A DNA stretch of 64,000 nt from Chlorobiota bacterium (GCA_030596395.1 JAUVKF010000004.1:18315-82314); one strand, 5' to 3'. Positions 24,553 to 33,619 are shown, counted from the first letter of the stretch. Numbers and translations are program-made. The notes: generated by a model from the sequence alone, not told the origin.

Positions 24553-26160
24553 ATGAAAAAACTCATAAGTATTGTTTTAATACTCTGTTTTACAGGATGG
24601 GTAATGGCAGATGATGAAGGTGCAGAAAAAGATTCAAGCCGTTCATTTCCCATTACAAATTACATTTATAAAGCTGACAGGAATACAAATCCTTCGGCTG
24701 ACCATTCAAAATTTGAAATATTAAAACAACCATTTGAAAATGCACATCAGTTAACAGCCGCCTGTCTATCGTGTCATACCGAAAGGGACAAGGAAATAAT
24801 GATCACCTCCCACTGGAACTGGGAGCGTGAAGATGTACTGGAAGGAAAAGGCAAGGTAAAACTGGGCAAAAAAAACATCCTCAATAATTTTTGTATTGGA
24901 GTTAAAGGAAGTGAAGCAACATGTACCAGATGTCATATTGGATATGGCTGGAAGGACAAAAGCTTTAATTTCAAAGATCCTTTAAATATCGACTGCGTGA
25001 TTTGTCATGATAACAGCGGAACCTATAAAAAAGGTAAAGGAATGGCCGGTTACCCCGATCCTTCTGTAAACCTAAATTATGTGGCTCAAAGTGTCGGACA
25101 GCCGGGAAGAGACAATTGTGGTGTTTGTCACTTCTGGGGAGGTGGAGGAAACAATGTAAAGCATGGCGATCTGGATGTTAGTATGCTGGATGTTAAACGT
25201 GAAGTTGACGTGCATATGACTACCGAAGGTGAGGACATGAGCTGTGTTGATTGCCATGTTACTGAAAAACATCAGATGGCAGGTAAGGTGTATGCACTAT
25301 CATCCGAAAATAAAGACCGTGCCACCTGTGTGCAATGCCATACCAATAAACCTCATACCGATGAAATATTAAATGATCATATGATAAGGATTGCCTGTCA
25401 AACCTGTCATATACCGGTTTATGCCAAAGAAAACGCCACTAAAATGTGGTGGGACTGGTCATCGGCTGGCCGGTTGGATGAAGATGGACATCCTATGCAC
25501 GAAAACGATGCTTATGGTAATCACAACTACCTTAGTATTAAAGGAAACTTCGTATATGATGATGATGTGGTCCCAGAATATTATTGGTTTAATGGGTTGG
25601 CAAATCACCAGTTGATAAGCGATAAAATTGACACGGTCCCTCTACAGATGAATACATTATATGGATCGTACAGAGACAAGGGCGAATTCCAGTCGAGTGT
25701 GGAACCCTCGAAAATATGGCCGGTAAAGGTGCACCGCGGAAAACAAATTTACGATACCATCCTCAAGACTTTAATCCAGCCTAAACTTTGGGACAAGGAA
25801 AAAGGAAAAGGGGCTTATTGGGTGGACTTTGATTGGGATGAAGCCTCCAGGGTAGGCATGGAATACGTAGGCCAGCCTTACAGCGGAGCATATGGATTTA
25901 TTGAAACAGAAATGTACTGGCCATTAAACCACCAGGTTTCTCCGGCCAGCGAATCTTTAAAATGTGTTGATTGCCACACAAGGAACAATGGAAGGCTCGC
26001 TAGTTTAACTGATTTTTATTTACCGGGCCGAGACCGCAACGCATTTTTGGATGGGTTTGGCATTATCGTTATCGTCGGCGCTATTGTTGGAGTTATAATC
26101 CATTCCATACTCAGGAGATACCTGAGAAGAAAGTGCTTTTTTCAAAAAGAAACAAATTAA
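24553..26160 (+). CDS. Octahaem c-type cytochrome, tetrathionate reductase (OTR) family
   Basis: 535 residues. Signal peptide (1-19), then eight CxxCH haem sites, the first at C71: CLSCH, CTRCH, CVICH, CGVCH, CVDCH, CVQCH, CQTCH, CVDCH. The run CTRCHIGYGWKD and the spacing match the OTR family, which in Shewanella reduces tetrathionate, nitrite and hydroxylamine in vitro. A C-terminal helix (FGIIVIVGAIVGVIIHSIL) with a basic tail anchors it in the membrane, unlike soluble OTR. Operon partners (cytochrome b, rhodanese) suggest quinone-linked reduction or oxidation of a sulfur compound. The physiological substrate is not determined. Confidence 0.9.
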   Translation: MKKLISIVLILCFTGWVMADDEGAEKDSSRSFPITNYIYKADRNTNPSADHSKFEILKQPFENAHQLTAACLSCHTERDKEIMITSHWNWEREDVLEGKGKVKLGKKNILNNFCIGVKGSEATCTRCHIGYGWKDKSFNFKDPLNIDCVICHDNSGTYKKGKGMAGYPDPSVNLNYVAQSVGQPGRDNCGVCHFWGGGGNNVKHGDLDVSMLDVKREVDVHMTTEGEDMSCVDCHVTEKHQMAGKVYALSSENKDRATCVQCHTNKPHTDEILNDHMIRIACQTCHIPVYAKENATKMWWDWSSAGRLDEDGHPMHENDAYGNHNYLSIKGNFVYDDDVVPEYYWFNGLANHQLISDKIDTVPLQMNTLYGSYRDKGEFQSSVEPSKIWPVKVHRGKQIYDTILKTLIQPKLWDKEKGKGAYWVDFDWDEASRVGMEYVGQPYSGAYGFIETEMYWPLNHQVSPASESLKCVDCHTRNNGRLASLTDFYLPGRDRNAFLDGFGIIVIVGAIVGVIIHSILRRYLRRKCFFQKETN

Positions 26161-26161
26161 C

Positions 26162-26167
26162 AGGAGG
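26162..26167 (+). promoter_or_regulatory. Strong Shine-Dalgarno site (AGGAGG)
   Basis: AGGAGG, 8 bp before the ATG at 26176. Canonical Shine-Dalgarno sites are rare in Bacteroidota and absent before nearly every other gene here. Confidence 0.6.
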
Positions 26168-26175
26168 CAGTAATC

Positions 26176-27339
26176 ATGGAAAAAATTTATATCTACAAAA
26201 TATTTGAACGATTCTGGCATTGGTCACAAGCATTGATCATTGGCTTTTTAGGAGTTACCGGTTTCGAAATACATGGGTCCTTTTCGCTCTTTGGTTTTGA
26301 AAATGCCGTTCGCTGGCATAGTATAGCAGCCTGGGTCTTTCTTATTTTAATTGTTTTTGCCATTTTCTGGCATTTTACTTCAGGCGAATGGAGGCAATAC
26401 ATACCTACAACCAAATTGTTGAAAGAACAATTTATGTATTACATCGGTGGAATTTTTAACAATGCACCTCACCCTACCAACAAAACAGTTTACAATAAGT
26501 TTAACCCTTTGCAAAGGATAACCTACCTTGGTCTTAAAATACTGGTTATTCCGGTTATTGTTACCAGCGGATTCCTTTACCTTTATTTTCAGTATCCAAA
26601 ATTTGGCATTGAATTCCAGAGCCTTGAACCGATCGCCCTTATTCACACTTTTGGAGCTTACATTCTTCTTGCTTTTGTTATTGCCCATGTTTATTTAACC
26701 ACAGTAACAGGAGTAAAATCATTTTCGAGTATTAAAGCCATGATTACCGGATGGGAAGAGATGGAAGATGAAGAAATTAAAATTGTTGTTGAAGAGGAGA
26801 TGGAAGTAGCTTTACAGGAAATCAAAGGAAAACTAAAAGCCGGTGACGAAAAAAGTGATCTGCTGGATGATGCTTTAGGCGCAGTAGAAGAAAAACTGGG
26901 CGTAAAACGTGAAACCTTTTTCAGGGATGCTATTGCGGAAAGTTCTGCAGGTTATTTCTGTATTGGTAAGGATGGTTATTATAAGGAAGTAAATGATGCC
27001 TGGCTGAATTTATATAAATACAATTCGAAGAATGAAATTATAGATCAACATTATCGCTTAAGCCGAACCGAGGAAGATTTTAAAGAACTGGAAGCTAGTG
27101 TTATGAAAGTATTGCAGGGTGAAACCATTAACCACGGTGAGGTAAAAAGAATTTGTAAAGATGGTTCAGAAGGCTATCATACACTAACATTATCACCTGT
27201 TTATATTGATGATGAAATCAGTTGTTTTGAAGGATTTATCATTGATACTACTGCAAAACACCTTGCTGAACATGAAATGTTGAAAAAGAAAATCAGGTTG
27301 GCAGAACGTCAGAAAAAAAACAAAGAAGAGAATAATTAA
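26176..27339 (+). CDS. Membrane cytochrome b fused to a cytoplasmic PAS domain
   Basis: 387 residues. Residues 1-195 form a four-helix cytochrome b561/thiosulfate-reductase-type haem protein with candidate haem ligands H15 (FWHWSQALII), H48, H66, H157 and H171. An acidic coiled-coil-like linker (about 195-245) joins a PAS domain (about 248-360: RDAIAESSAGYFCIGKDGYYKEVNDAWLNLY, then GYHTLTLSPVY and EGFIIDTT). A basic helix ends the protein. The cytochrome part should pass electrons between quinone and the octahaem cytochrome; the PAS part could sense redox or bind a cofactor. No kinase or cyclase output domain is present. The fusion is unusual. Confidence 0.85.
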   Translation: MEKIYIYKIFERFWHWSQALIIGFLGVTGFEIHGSFSLFGFENAVRWHSIAAWVFLILIVFAIFWHFTSGEWRQYIPTTKLLKEQFMYYIGGIFNNAPHPTNKTVYNKFNPLQRITYLGLKILVIPVIVTSGFLYLYFQYPKFGIEFQSLEPIALIHTFGAYILLAFVIAHVYLTTVTGVKSFSSIKAMITGWEEMEDEEIKIVVEEEMEVALQEIKGKLKAGDEKSDLLDDALGAVEEKLGVKRETFFRDAIAESSAGYFCIGKDGYYKEVNDAWLNLYKYNSKNEIIDQHYRLSRTEEDFKELEASVMKVLQGETINHGEVKRICKDGSEGYHTLTLSPVYIDDEISCFEGFIIDTTAKHLAEHEMLKKKIRLAERQKKNKEENN

Positions 27340-27358
27340 AAAATTAAAAGATAGTACT

Positions 27359-27874
27359 ATGAAAACGATGAAATCATTTTTTGGATTAATACTCATTTTG
27401 CTTGTATCGCTTTCGGCCTGTAACAATGCAGGACCAACACAAAGCCTTGATGAAATGGTAGCAGCAGCTAAAAAAACAGTTGATGCTGTTATTGTTGAAC
27501 AATTAATGCAAAAGCTGGATAATGGCGATATGATTATGTTAATTGATGTTAGGGAACCGAATGAATTTAATGCAGGCTATATTCCCGGAGCTGTTAATAT
27601 CCCTCGCGGGGTACTCGAGTTTAAAATTGGGAACGAAGATTTTTGGGATGCTGCTATGTTATATATGCCTGAAATGACTGAAGAGATTATTGTGTATTGT
27701 AAAAAAGGTAAAAGAGGTATCCTTTCCGGACAAACCCTGAAGAAACTGGGATATACTAATGTAACCTATATTGAAGGTGGTTGGAAAAAATGGGAGTTGA
27801 CGTATCCGGATCTGTTTGAAAAGAACCTTGATGCCATGGGCCATGATGATGGGGGCGAGGTAGGCGGTTGCTAA
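27359..27874 (+). CDS. Rhodanese-domain lipoprotein
   Basis: 171 residues. Lipoprotein signal with lipobox LSA-C21, then one rhodanese domain (about 45-160): IDVREPNEFNAGYIPGAVNIPRG and the active-site loop C114-KKGKRG in VYCKKGKRGILSGQTLKKLGY, with the end GGWKKW. A periplasmic or outer-membrane sulfurtransferase that can carry persulfide sulfur. It sits 19 bp after the cytochrome b-PAS gene, completing a three-gene operon with the octahaem cytochrome. The context supports sulfur chemistry. Confidence 0.9.
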   Translation: MKTMKSFFGLILILLVSLSACNNAGPTQSLDEMVAAAKKTVDAVIVEQLMQKLDNGDMIMLIDVREPNEFNAGYIPGAVNIPRGVLEFKIGNEDFWDAAMLYMPEMTEEIIVYCKKGKRGILSGQTLKKLGYTNVTYIEGGWKKWELTYPDLFEKNLDAMGHDDGGEVGGC

Positions 27875-27880
27875 TGTGCC

Positions 27881-27896
27881 GGCGAATTCATTCGCC
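27881..27896. repeat. Short palindrome (GGCGAAT-tc-ATTCGCC)
   Basis: A perfect 7-bp-arm hairpin just after the rhodanese stop codon, resembling the GGCGACT-aa-AGTCGCC hairpin at 52882-52897. Confidence 0.5.
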
Positions 27897-27918
27897 AAAT
27901 AAAATCATATCTTGATTT

Positions 27919-27959
27919 AAGGCGGATTTATCAGCATTACAGGCGGATAAATCCGCCTT
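27919..27959. terminator. Bidirectional terminator hairpin between convergent genes
   Basis: AAGGCGGATTTATC / GATAAATCCGCCTT, a 14-bp perfect stem with a 13-base loop, followed by T on either strand. It terminates the octahaem operon and the convergent small membrane gene. The arm sequence also resembles the hairpin at 52903-52920 (CGGCGGAT-tt-ATCCGCCG). Confidence 0.7.
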
Positions 27960-28270
27960 TACTTTTTGGGTTTAATAAACAATAAGCGGCGAAAAAACTT
28001 GACAATAAAGTTTTTGAAAAATTTATACTGACCTAAAAGCGTACCCCAGATAATCAACAGGATATTATAAACGGGTAAAGTAATAATTATAAATACGACC
28101 ACTTTAATCCAAAACGGGTCTTCTTCGGTTAAGCCCAGTAAGCGGTCGATTAATGGATTGATAAACAAAAATGAAAAACCGGTTAATGTAAAGACTAATA
28201 GAATAACTGCTACCTGCCAGTCGTTTTCAATACCCCACCTTTTTTTAAGTTTTTGCCAGAATTTTTTCAT
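27959..28270 (-). CDS. Small membrane protein, DUF6787-like
   Basis: 103 residues from ATG 28270: KKFWQKLKKRWGIENDWQVAV, two to three hydrophobic helices, and the end LLGQYKFFKNFIVKFFRRL. The RWG...N start and GQ(F/Y)xFFKNF end match a short Bacteroidota membrane family (DUF6787 as I remember it). Function unknown. The stop codon overlaps the right arm of the terminator hairpin. Confidence 0.7.
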   Translation of the reverse strand: MKKFWQKLKKRWGIENDWQVAVILLVFTLTGFSFLFINPLIDRLLGLTEEDPFWIKVVVFIIITLPVYNILLIIWGTLLGQYKFFKNFIVKFFRRLLFIKPKK

Positions 28271-28327
28271 ATGAGCAGGCAAAAGTAAGGAAATAGAGTA
28301 ATTATTGAATTGAAATAAACAATTACA

Positions 28328-28993
28328 TTATTTTAAAATTATTTTAAATCTTCTGCTATCAACTTTACTTTTTCGTGCTGTAGCAGGCGCAACGTGAACT
28401 GAGTAATCATCAACATCTCTATTAATAATAGATCCGGAACCGATTATTGATTTAACACCGATTTTGAGTGTAGGATTAACTGTTGAATTCATACCAATAA
28501 ATGCATTGTTTTTAACAACAACATCAGATCCGATAGTCGCAGTTGAGATGAAACAATTATCTTCAATTTTTATGTTATAACCTATTTTTGATCCTATAAG
28601 TGATACATTATTACCAATTTCAACAAAAGGTTCAATTGAAGTATCTTGAATAATAAGCACATTATCACCATGTTTTAAATCTTTCCAATAATCAGCCTTC
28701 GAACTTATATAGCTGGCAAGTTTGTACCCTTTATCCTTGGCTTGAGTATATATTTTTTCACGAAGTTCATTACAATTTTGTGGTCCCATAGCTACAAACA
28801 TTTCGTATTCAGATGGCGGATAAGTATCAGTAATGTCTTCAAAACCTATAAGTGGTAAATCAAGAAATTGAGTTTCCTTGATATATTCTGCATTAATAGT
28901 GAAAGAGACAACCTGGTATTCGCTATCGTTTGTGAAAAAGAAATGCGCCAGTTTTGCCATATCACCGTTGCCAAATATTATGACTTTTTTCAT
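28328..28993 (-). CDS. NeuD/PglD-type sugar O-/N-acetyltransferase
   Basis: 221 residues. N-terminal Rossmann-like PglD segment (KKVIIFGNGDMAKLAHFFF), then a left-handed beta helix of hexapeptide repeats (about 110-195: DNVLIIQDTSIEPFVEIGNNVSLIG...). Members acetylate amino or hydroxy groups of nucleotide sugars for surface glycans. The catalytic His usual in PglD is not obvious at the repeat start, so acceptor and activity are open. It stands alone, without glycan genes around it. Confidence 0.8.
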   Translation of the reverse strand: MKKVIIFGNGDMAKLAHFFFTNDSEYQVVSFTINAEYIKETQFLDLPLIGFEDITDTYPPSEYEMFVAMGPQNCNELREKIYTQAKDKGYKLASYISSKADYWKDLKHGDNVLIIQDTSIEPFVEIGNNVSLIGSKIGYNIKIEDNCFISTATIGSDVVVKNNAFIGMNSTVNPTLKIGVKSIIGSGSIINRDVDDYSVHVAPATARKSKVDSRRFKIILK

Positions 28994-29098
28994 AGTATAC
29001 TTTGTAATTCTGCTACTATAAGTTAGTTAAAGATACGGATTATAAAATTAAAAGTTGCAAAGTAACAATCTTAAACATATGATTTTCAAAAAATTTCA

Positions 29099-30724
29099 TC
29101 AATCAAAGCTTTTTAAAATGATCTTCCGTATTATTGTTGTATTTACGTGCTTAATTTTTAAATAATAAACACCATTTTCCTCTCCTGATAAATCTGCCAT
29201 TATTTCATCTTTCACTACGCTTTCATTTTTCCATAAATCCCTGATAAATCGGCCATTAATATCGAATAATTGAATTGAACGGACATTAATTGACCGGATA
29301 GTCAAAACCCCATTTGTTGGATTTGGAAAAACAACCGTTTCCTGGGAGTCTTCAGGATAATCATCAGCGGAATTTGGGAAGATTACCGTTACCTCATCTG
29401 AGTAAATAGTAGTCGACAGGGTTTTATCAATCGATGCTCCGGTTAATTGGAATATGATAACTGAACTGTCGTTTAAATGGCTAAATTCCCAAAAATAGGC
29501 TGTATCGGTTATTCCATCCTCAATTTCTTCAAATGTTTCCCCATTATCGATCGAGTACGATAAAGTATAATACAAAGGGTTACCGTCATCCGGGTTTAAA
29601 ACGTTCCAGCTTATGGTTTCATCCTCTCCAATCCAGGTAGCTGTTGTATCCGGATTTATAAAAACCAGATCAGGTATTGCATATTTGTGTAAAAGTTCAG
29701 CAAAACCAAATCCTGAAACGTCTTTCCCGTCATATGTACCCGAAATCTCTAATGCGCCCTCATAAAACCTTAAAGGTATTTCTACTTCACGTTCCGGACT
29801 CAATGTAGTAAGAATCAAATCAATATTGTCGTATTTAAAATTCCATTGTTGAGCATAGCATAGCGCGGTATCAGGGAGGTAGGAATATTTGAGTCGTTGC
29901 AATGTAAAGTCTCTAAAAGAGACACTAGTCGAATCATTAATATACATTGAACACAAAACATAAGTTGATGTGTCAGGAATTTGATAATCGGGAGTAAAAA
30001 TGTTCCAGATATTCAAGTCAATACCATTCGACAACTGAACGCTGAACCATTCATAATGTTCACCTGTATAAGGGTTAAAGGTTCCGTACTGGCGGTCAAT
30101 CCATCCGGTTCCGTTAATATTTTCTGTAAAATCATCTACAGTAATTGTTCCAGCTATATTGAGCCCCGTTTGAGAGTAGTAATAGGTAAAGTTACCATAT
30201 CCCCCCTGGTAGAGGTATCCAGAATCTCCAACAATCAATGGTCTCTTGTACGTGTCCAGAACAAGACTGATAGAGCCATGATCCTGTGATGCTTCTACTT
30301 CATATTGAAACGGGATCATAGTGCTATCTGGGTCAATAAGGTTTTTCCACGTTTCTATTGGCGCTCCAATGGGGTCACAAACTATATGTAAAGAGTCGGC
30401 AGCAATAGTATTATATAAAACCAGTAATGTTTGAGGGTAAAAAAGATCTTTAGTTTCATTGGTTATATTGAATATCCGGAATCCATGTAAACCTTGGTAC
30501 GGGTAATAAAAATAAGTCAGCATTAAAGTATAATAATCACCGCTCGTTTCCCCATATACATGTCCAGTCAGGTACCACCATTCTGTAGGTTCAGCGTGAT
30601 GTACCCCTTCATCTTCAGGAAAATATATATAAGTACCCGGCTGATGGTAAGGATAAGTTTTCCAATCCTGGGCGAATGAGAAACTAATACAAATGATAAA
30701 AAGAGTAGTTATGATAAACTTCAT
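29099..30724 (-). CDS. Secreted CrtC/AttH-like lipocalin-domain protein with T9SS sorting domain
   Basis: 541 residues. Signal peptide (1-18, ISFSFAQ). The N-terminal CrtC/AttH lipocalin-like fold shows HHAEPTEWWYLTGHVYG and NINGTGWIDRQYGTF, the signatures of carotenoid 1,2-hydratase-like and AttH-like proteins. A fibronectin-like region (about 355-450) follows, then a type A Por sorting domain (VVFPNPTNGVLTIRSINVRS). Probably a surface-exposed lipid- or terpenoid-binding protein or hydratase; the substrate is unknown. Confidence 0.85.
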   Translation of the reverse strand: MKFIITTLFIICISFSFAQDWKTYPYHQPGTYIYFPEDEGVHHAEPTEWWYLTGHVYGETSGDYYTLMLTYFYYPYQGLHGFRIFNITNETKDLFYPQTLLVLYNTIAADSLHIVCDPIGAPIETWKNLIDPDSTMIPFQYEVEASQDHGSISLVLDTYKRPLIVGDSGYLYQGGYGNFTYYYSQTGLNIAGTITVDDFTENINGTGWIDRQYGTFNPYTGEHYEWFSVQLSNGIDLNIWNIFTPDYQIPDTSTYVLCSMYINDSTSVSFRDFTLQRLKYSYLPDTALCYAQQWNFKYDNIDLILTTLSPEREVEIPLRFYEGALEISGTYDGKDVSGFGFAELLHKYAIPDLVFINPDTTATWIGEDETISWNVLNPDDGNPLYYTLSYSIDNGETFEEIEDGITDTAYFWEFSHLNDSSVIIFQLTGASIDKTLSTTIYSDEVTVIFPNSADDYPEDSQETVVFPNPTNGVLTIRSINVRSIQLFDINGRFIRDLWKNESVVKDEIMADLSGEENGVYYLKIKHVNTTIIRKIILKSFD

Positions 30725-30795
30725 ATGAGTAATAATTCAAACAAGTAACATTACGAAAATATATATTCTGTAGAAAAGCAGGCAGGCAAAAGTAA

Positions 30796-31491
30796 TCAAC
30801 CGGTTTTTGTTATATTCTTCAATCTGTTATAATCGTGGATGGTAATCGTTTTTGCATCAAACGAAATGATGCCGTCTTTTTTAAATTCCGAGATCGTCCG
30901 AATGGTGTTTTCGGTGGTCATAGAAATCAATTCACCAATTTCGCGCCTCGTTATCGGCATTCTGAAAGTGTCTTTCCGGTATATTTTTTCAGCAAGGAAC
31001 AATAAAATATGTGCAACCCTTCCTTTTATTTGTTTTTGGTTCAGCTCGAAACGGTTTTCAATGATTTCATCTGAAATTTTACTGATGCGGTTTAAGATTT
31101 TCAAGGCAAAATCACTGTTTTCTCGTATGACAGCCAACAATGCAGATAACTCGACATTACACACCAATGTTTCTTCCAGCGCAGCAATTGAATATTTGTA
31201 AGTAGAATTTGAAAAAATACTTAACAGATTAATGAAATCGCCCGGTTTATTAATGCTTAATATCTGGTCTTTCCCATTTTTGTCAGTCTTGTATAATTTA
31301 ACCAAACCTTTTCTTAAATACAGAAATGAATGAATGGGCTGGCCTTCCTGCCTGATCACATCCCCCCGCTTAACAATGTATTCCGTACGGGCACTATTAA
31401 CAGCCTCATATTCACTGTCGCTAAGCTCGTTGAATAACATGAATCTGTAAATGCACGATTTACAATTGATTATGTCGTTACTTACTCTCAT
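30796..31491 (-). CDS. Crp/Fnr family transcriptional regulator (second copy)
   Basis: 231 residues. N-terminal C-K-S-C pair (residues 10-13), sensor barrel (about 25-140: YIVKRGDVIRQEGQPIHSFLYL, KPGDFINLLSIF) and a C-terminal winged helix with MTTENTIRTISEF, whose Glu and Arg match those of the regulator at 23659-24363. Only two N-terminal cysteines are seen, so a full Fnr [4Fe-4S] site is not certain. It is divergent from the SQR/DsrE operon; the TATGA-N6-TCATA palindrome at 31518-31533 lies in the shared spacer and is its likely site. Confidence 0.9.
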   Translation of the reverse strand: MRVSNDIINCKSCIYRFMLFNELSDSEYEAVNSARTEYIVKRGDVIRQEGQPIHSFLYLRKGLVKLYKTDKNGKDQILSINKPGDFINLLSIFSNSTYKYSIAALEETLVCNVELSALLAVIRENSDFALKILNRISKISDEIIENRFELNQKQIKGRVAHILLFLAEKIYRKDTFRMPITRREIGELISMTTENTIRTISEFKKDGIISFDAKTITIHDYNRLKNITKTG

Positions 31492-31517
31492 TATAAATTG
31501 TAGGTAAAGATATAAAT

Positions 31518-31533
31518 TATGACAAATATCATA
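31518..31533. promoter_or_regulatory. Crp/Fnr-type operator TATGA-CAAATA-TCATA
   Basis: Perfect 5-bp inverted half-sites with a 6-bp spacer. The centre lies about 53 bp upstream of the start implied by the -7 box at 31566-31573. The half-sites equal those in the porin palindrome at 770-785. Confidence 0.6.
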
Positions 31534-31565
31534 GCTGTTTCTTAAAACATATACATATCTATATA

Positions 31566-31573
31566 TAAATTTG
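31566..31573 (+). promoter_or_regulatory. Predicted -7 box of the SQR operon (TAAATTTG)
   Basis: TAAATTTG matches TAnnTTTG, 57 bp before the ATG at 31631. Confidence 0.5.
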
Positions 31574-31630
31574 TTACCTCAAAAGATACTGAAAATTAAG
31601 CTATTTGTGAAAAATAAACAGTTAAAATAA

Positions 31631-32860
31631 ATGAAAAAATTATTAATACTTGGTGCCGGAACAGCTGGTACTATGATGGCAAATAAAATGCGTAAACATC
31701 TAGCACGCGATGCATGGGAGATTACCATTGTCGACCAGTTCAAAACCCATTACTACCAACCCGGCTTTTTATTTATACCGTTCGGGATGTATAACCGCAA
31801 TGACGTTATCAAGCCAAAAAGCGATTTCTTCCCGGTAGGTGTAAATGTGATCTATTCGAAAATTGACAAAATACAGGCAAAGGAAAGCAATGTGATTCTC
31901 GAAGATGGTGTTGTGTTGAAATACGATTACCTGATTGTTGCAACAGGCTGTAAAACTGCACCGGAGGAAGTTGACGGTTTGAATGGTGAATTGTGGTATA
32001 AAGACATCTTTGATTTTTATACCATCGAGGGCGCAGTTGCACTTGCCAATTATTTTAAAACCTGGAAAGGCGGTGAGCTAATCATCAACATCTCCGAATT
32101 GCCTTACAAATGTCCGGTCGCACCGCTTGAGTTCGCCTTTTTTGCAGATGCCTTTTTTACTGAGAGAGGTATGCGCGATAAAGTAAACATTACCTATGTT
32201 ACACCCATGTCAGGCGCATTTACCAAGCCCAGGGCTACAAAAATGCTTGGTGAATTGCTTGAGCAAAAAAACATCAATCTGGTTCCTGATTTCGCCATCA
32301 TGGAAGTTAATAATGAGGAAAAGAAAATTATGGATTATGGTGGAACCGAAGTAAAATTCGATTGCCTGGTATCTGTTCCGCCTAACCTTGGTGATGAGGT
32401 AATGGAAAGAAGCGGATTGGGTGATGATATGAATTATGTGCCTACTGATAAGCATACTCTGCAATCCACGGCTCACGAAAATATTTTCGTTATCGGTGAT
32501 GCTTCCAATATCCCAACCTCAAAAGCGGGATCAGTTGCACACTTTGCAGCCGAGATACTGGAAGAAAATCTGATGTGCGCCATCGAAGGCAGGCCATTCA
32601 CCGGCAGCTTCGACGGACATGCCAATTGCTATATCGAAACCGGATACGGAAAAGGTACTTTAATTGATTTTAATTACGATACCGAGCCATTACCTGGCTC
32701 ATTCCCTTTTCCCGGCTTAGGCCCCTTCGGGTTGCTAAAAGTCTCCCGGATGAACCATTATGGAAAAGTATTGTTCAGGTGGATATACTGGCACATCCTG
32801 CTTAAAGGAAAGGAAATGCCTATCGATTCGGAAATGCAGATGGCCGGTAAAAAATTATAG
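31631..32860 (+). CDS. sqr: Sulfide:quinone oxidoreductase family protein
   Basis: 409 residues. Flavoprotein that probably oxidises sulfide to persulfide or polysulfide and passes electrons to quinone. FAD site LLILGAGTAGTMMANK, second segment DYLIVATGC, and FVIGDASNIPTSKAGSVAHF. The three redox cysteines expected of SQR are at C107 (ATGCKTAPE), C161 (YKCPVAPLEF) and C333 (ANCYIETGYGKG). The tail VLFRWIYWHILLKGKEMP is an amphipathic membrane-binding end. First gene of a four-gene operon with DUF1641, TusE/DsrC-like and DsrE2-like genes. Confidence 0.9.
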   Translation: MKKLLILGAGTAGTMMANKMRKHLARDAWEITIVDQFKTHYYQPGFLFIPFGMYNRNDVIKPKSDFFPVGVNVIYSKIDKIQAKESNVILEDGVVLKYDYLIVATGCKTAPEEVDGLNGELWYKDIFDFYTIEGAVALANYFKTWKGGELIINISELPYKCPVAPLEFAFFADAFFTERGMRDKVNITYVTPMSGAFTKPRATKMLGELLEQKNINLVPDFAIMEVNNEEKKIMDYGGTEVKFDCLVSVPPNLGDEVMERSGLGDDMNYVPTDKHTLQSTAHENIFVIGDASNIPTSKAGSVAHFAAEILEENLMCAIEGRPFTGSFDGHANCYIETGYGKGTLIDFNYDTEPLPGSFPFPGLGPFGLLKVSRMNHYGKVLFRWIYWHILLKGKEMPIDSEMQMAGKKL

Positions 32861-32897
32861 GCCGGGAACTGATGAATAAAATTAATTTTTGACAATT

Positions 32898-33587
32898 ATG
32901 GCAAAAGATAATATTCAGGAGCAAATAAACGACATTAACCGAAAACTTGATATCGTGCTCGAAGAGGTATTGGCCCAGAAAGAAACACGGCAATCCATTG
33001 AAGATTTAACAACCGATTTAACCATTGTTGGTAAAGACGTGTTTAAATCTACTGTTTCAGAATTGGAAAATGCCGGAGTAGAACTTGATGGCGAAGCAGT
33101 TAAGCAACTTATGCTCAAACTGATAAGAAATGTTGGAACCATCAACGAAATGTTTGAAATGCTGGAAAGTGCCAACGACCTGATCAAGGATGTTACACCG
33201 ATAATGCATCAGATGGGCCTCGATGGCATTCACATGATGAATGAATTTGAGCAAAAGGGATACTTCGATTTCATGCGCGAAGCCATGAACATCATGGACA
33301 ATGTATTAGAACATTTCACTGTTGAAGATGTCAGGCTGTTGGCCGATAATGCTGTTACCATTCTGGAAACTGTGAAAAACCTGACTCAACCTGATATGCT
33401 TAAGGCAATTAATAGTGGTTTGATTGTGTACAAGAGCATTGAAATTGAAGACGTGCAAGAATATTCCATGTGGAGGGCAATAAAGGCAATGAATTCCAAA
33501 GAGATGAAAAAAGGTATCGGATTCATGATCACGTTCTTACAAAACATCGCAAAAGAAACGGAAAAAGCAAAACAGAAATCTAAATAA
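32898..33587 (+). CDS. DUF1641 domain protein
   Basis: 229 residues starting MAKDNIQEQINDINRKLDIV; a coiled-coil-like N-terminus (1-40) is followed by the DUF1641 helical region (LMLKLIRNVGTINEMFEMLESANDLIKDVTPIMHQ and the end EMKKGIGFMITFLQNIAKE). DUF1641 proteins are found beside SQR-like and formate dehydrogenase-associated flavoproteins; their function is unknown. I start at ATG 32898 rather than the TTG three codons earlier. It lies 37 bp after sqr. Confidence 0.85.
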   Translation: MAKDNIQEQINDINRKLDIVLEEVLAQKETRQSIEDLTTDLTIVGKDVFKSTVSELENAGVELDGEAVKQLMLKLIRNVGTINEMFEMLESANDLIKDVTPIMHQMGLDGIHMMNEFEQKGYFDFMREAMNIMDNVLEHFTVEDVRLLADNAVTILETVKNLTQPDMLKAINSGLIVYKSIEIEDVQEYSMWRAIKAMNSKEMKKGIGFMITFLQNIAKETEKAKQKSK

Positions 33588-33619
33588 TTAATCATTGATT
33601 TAATCATAAAATAAATATT

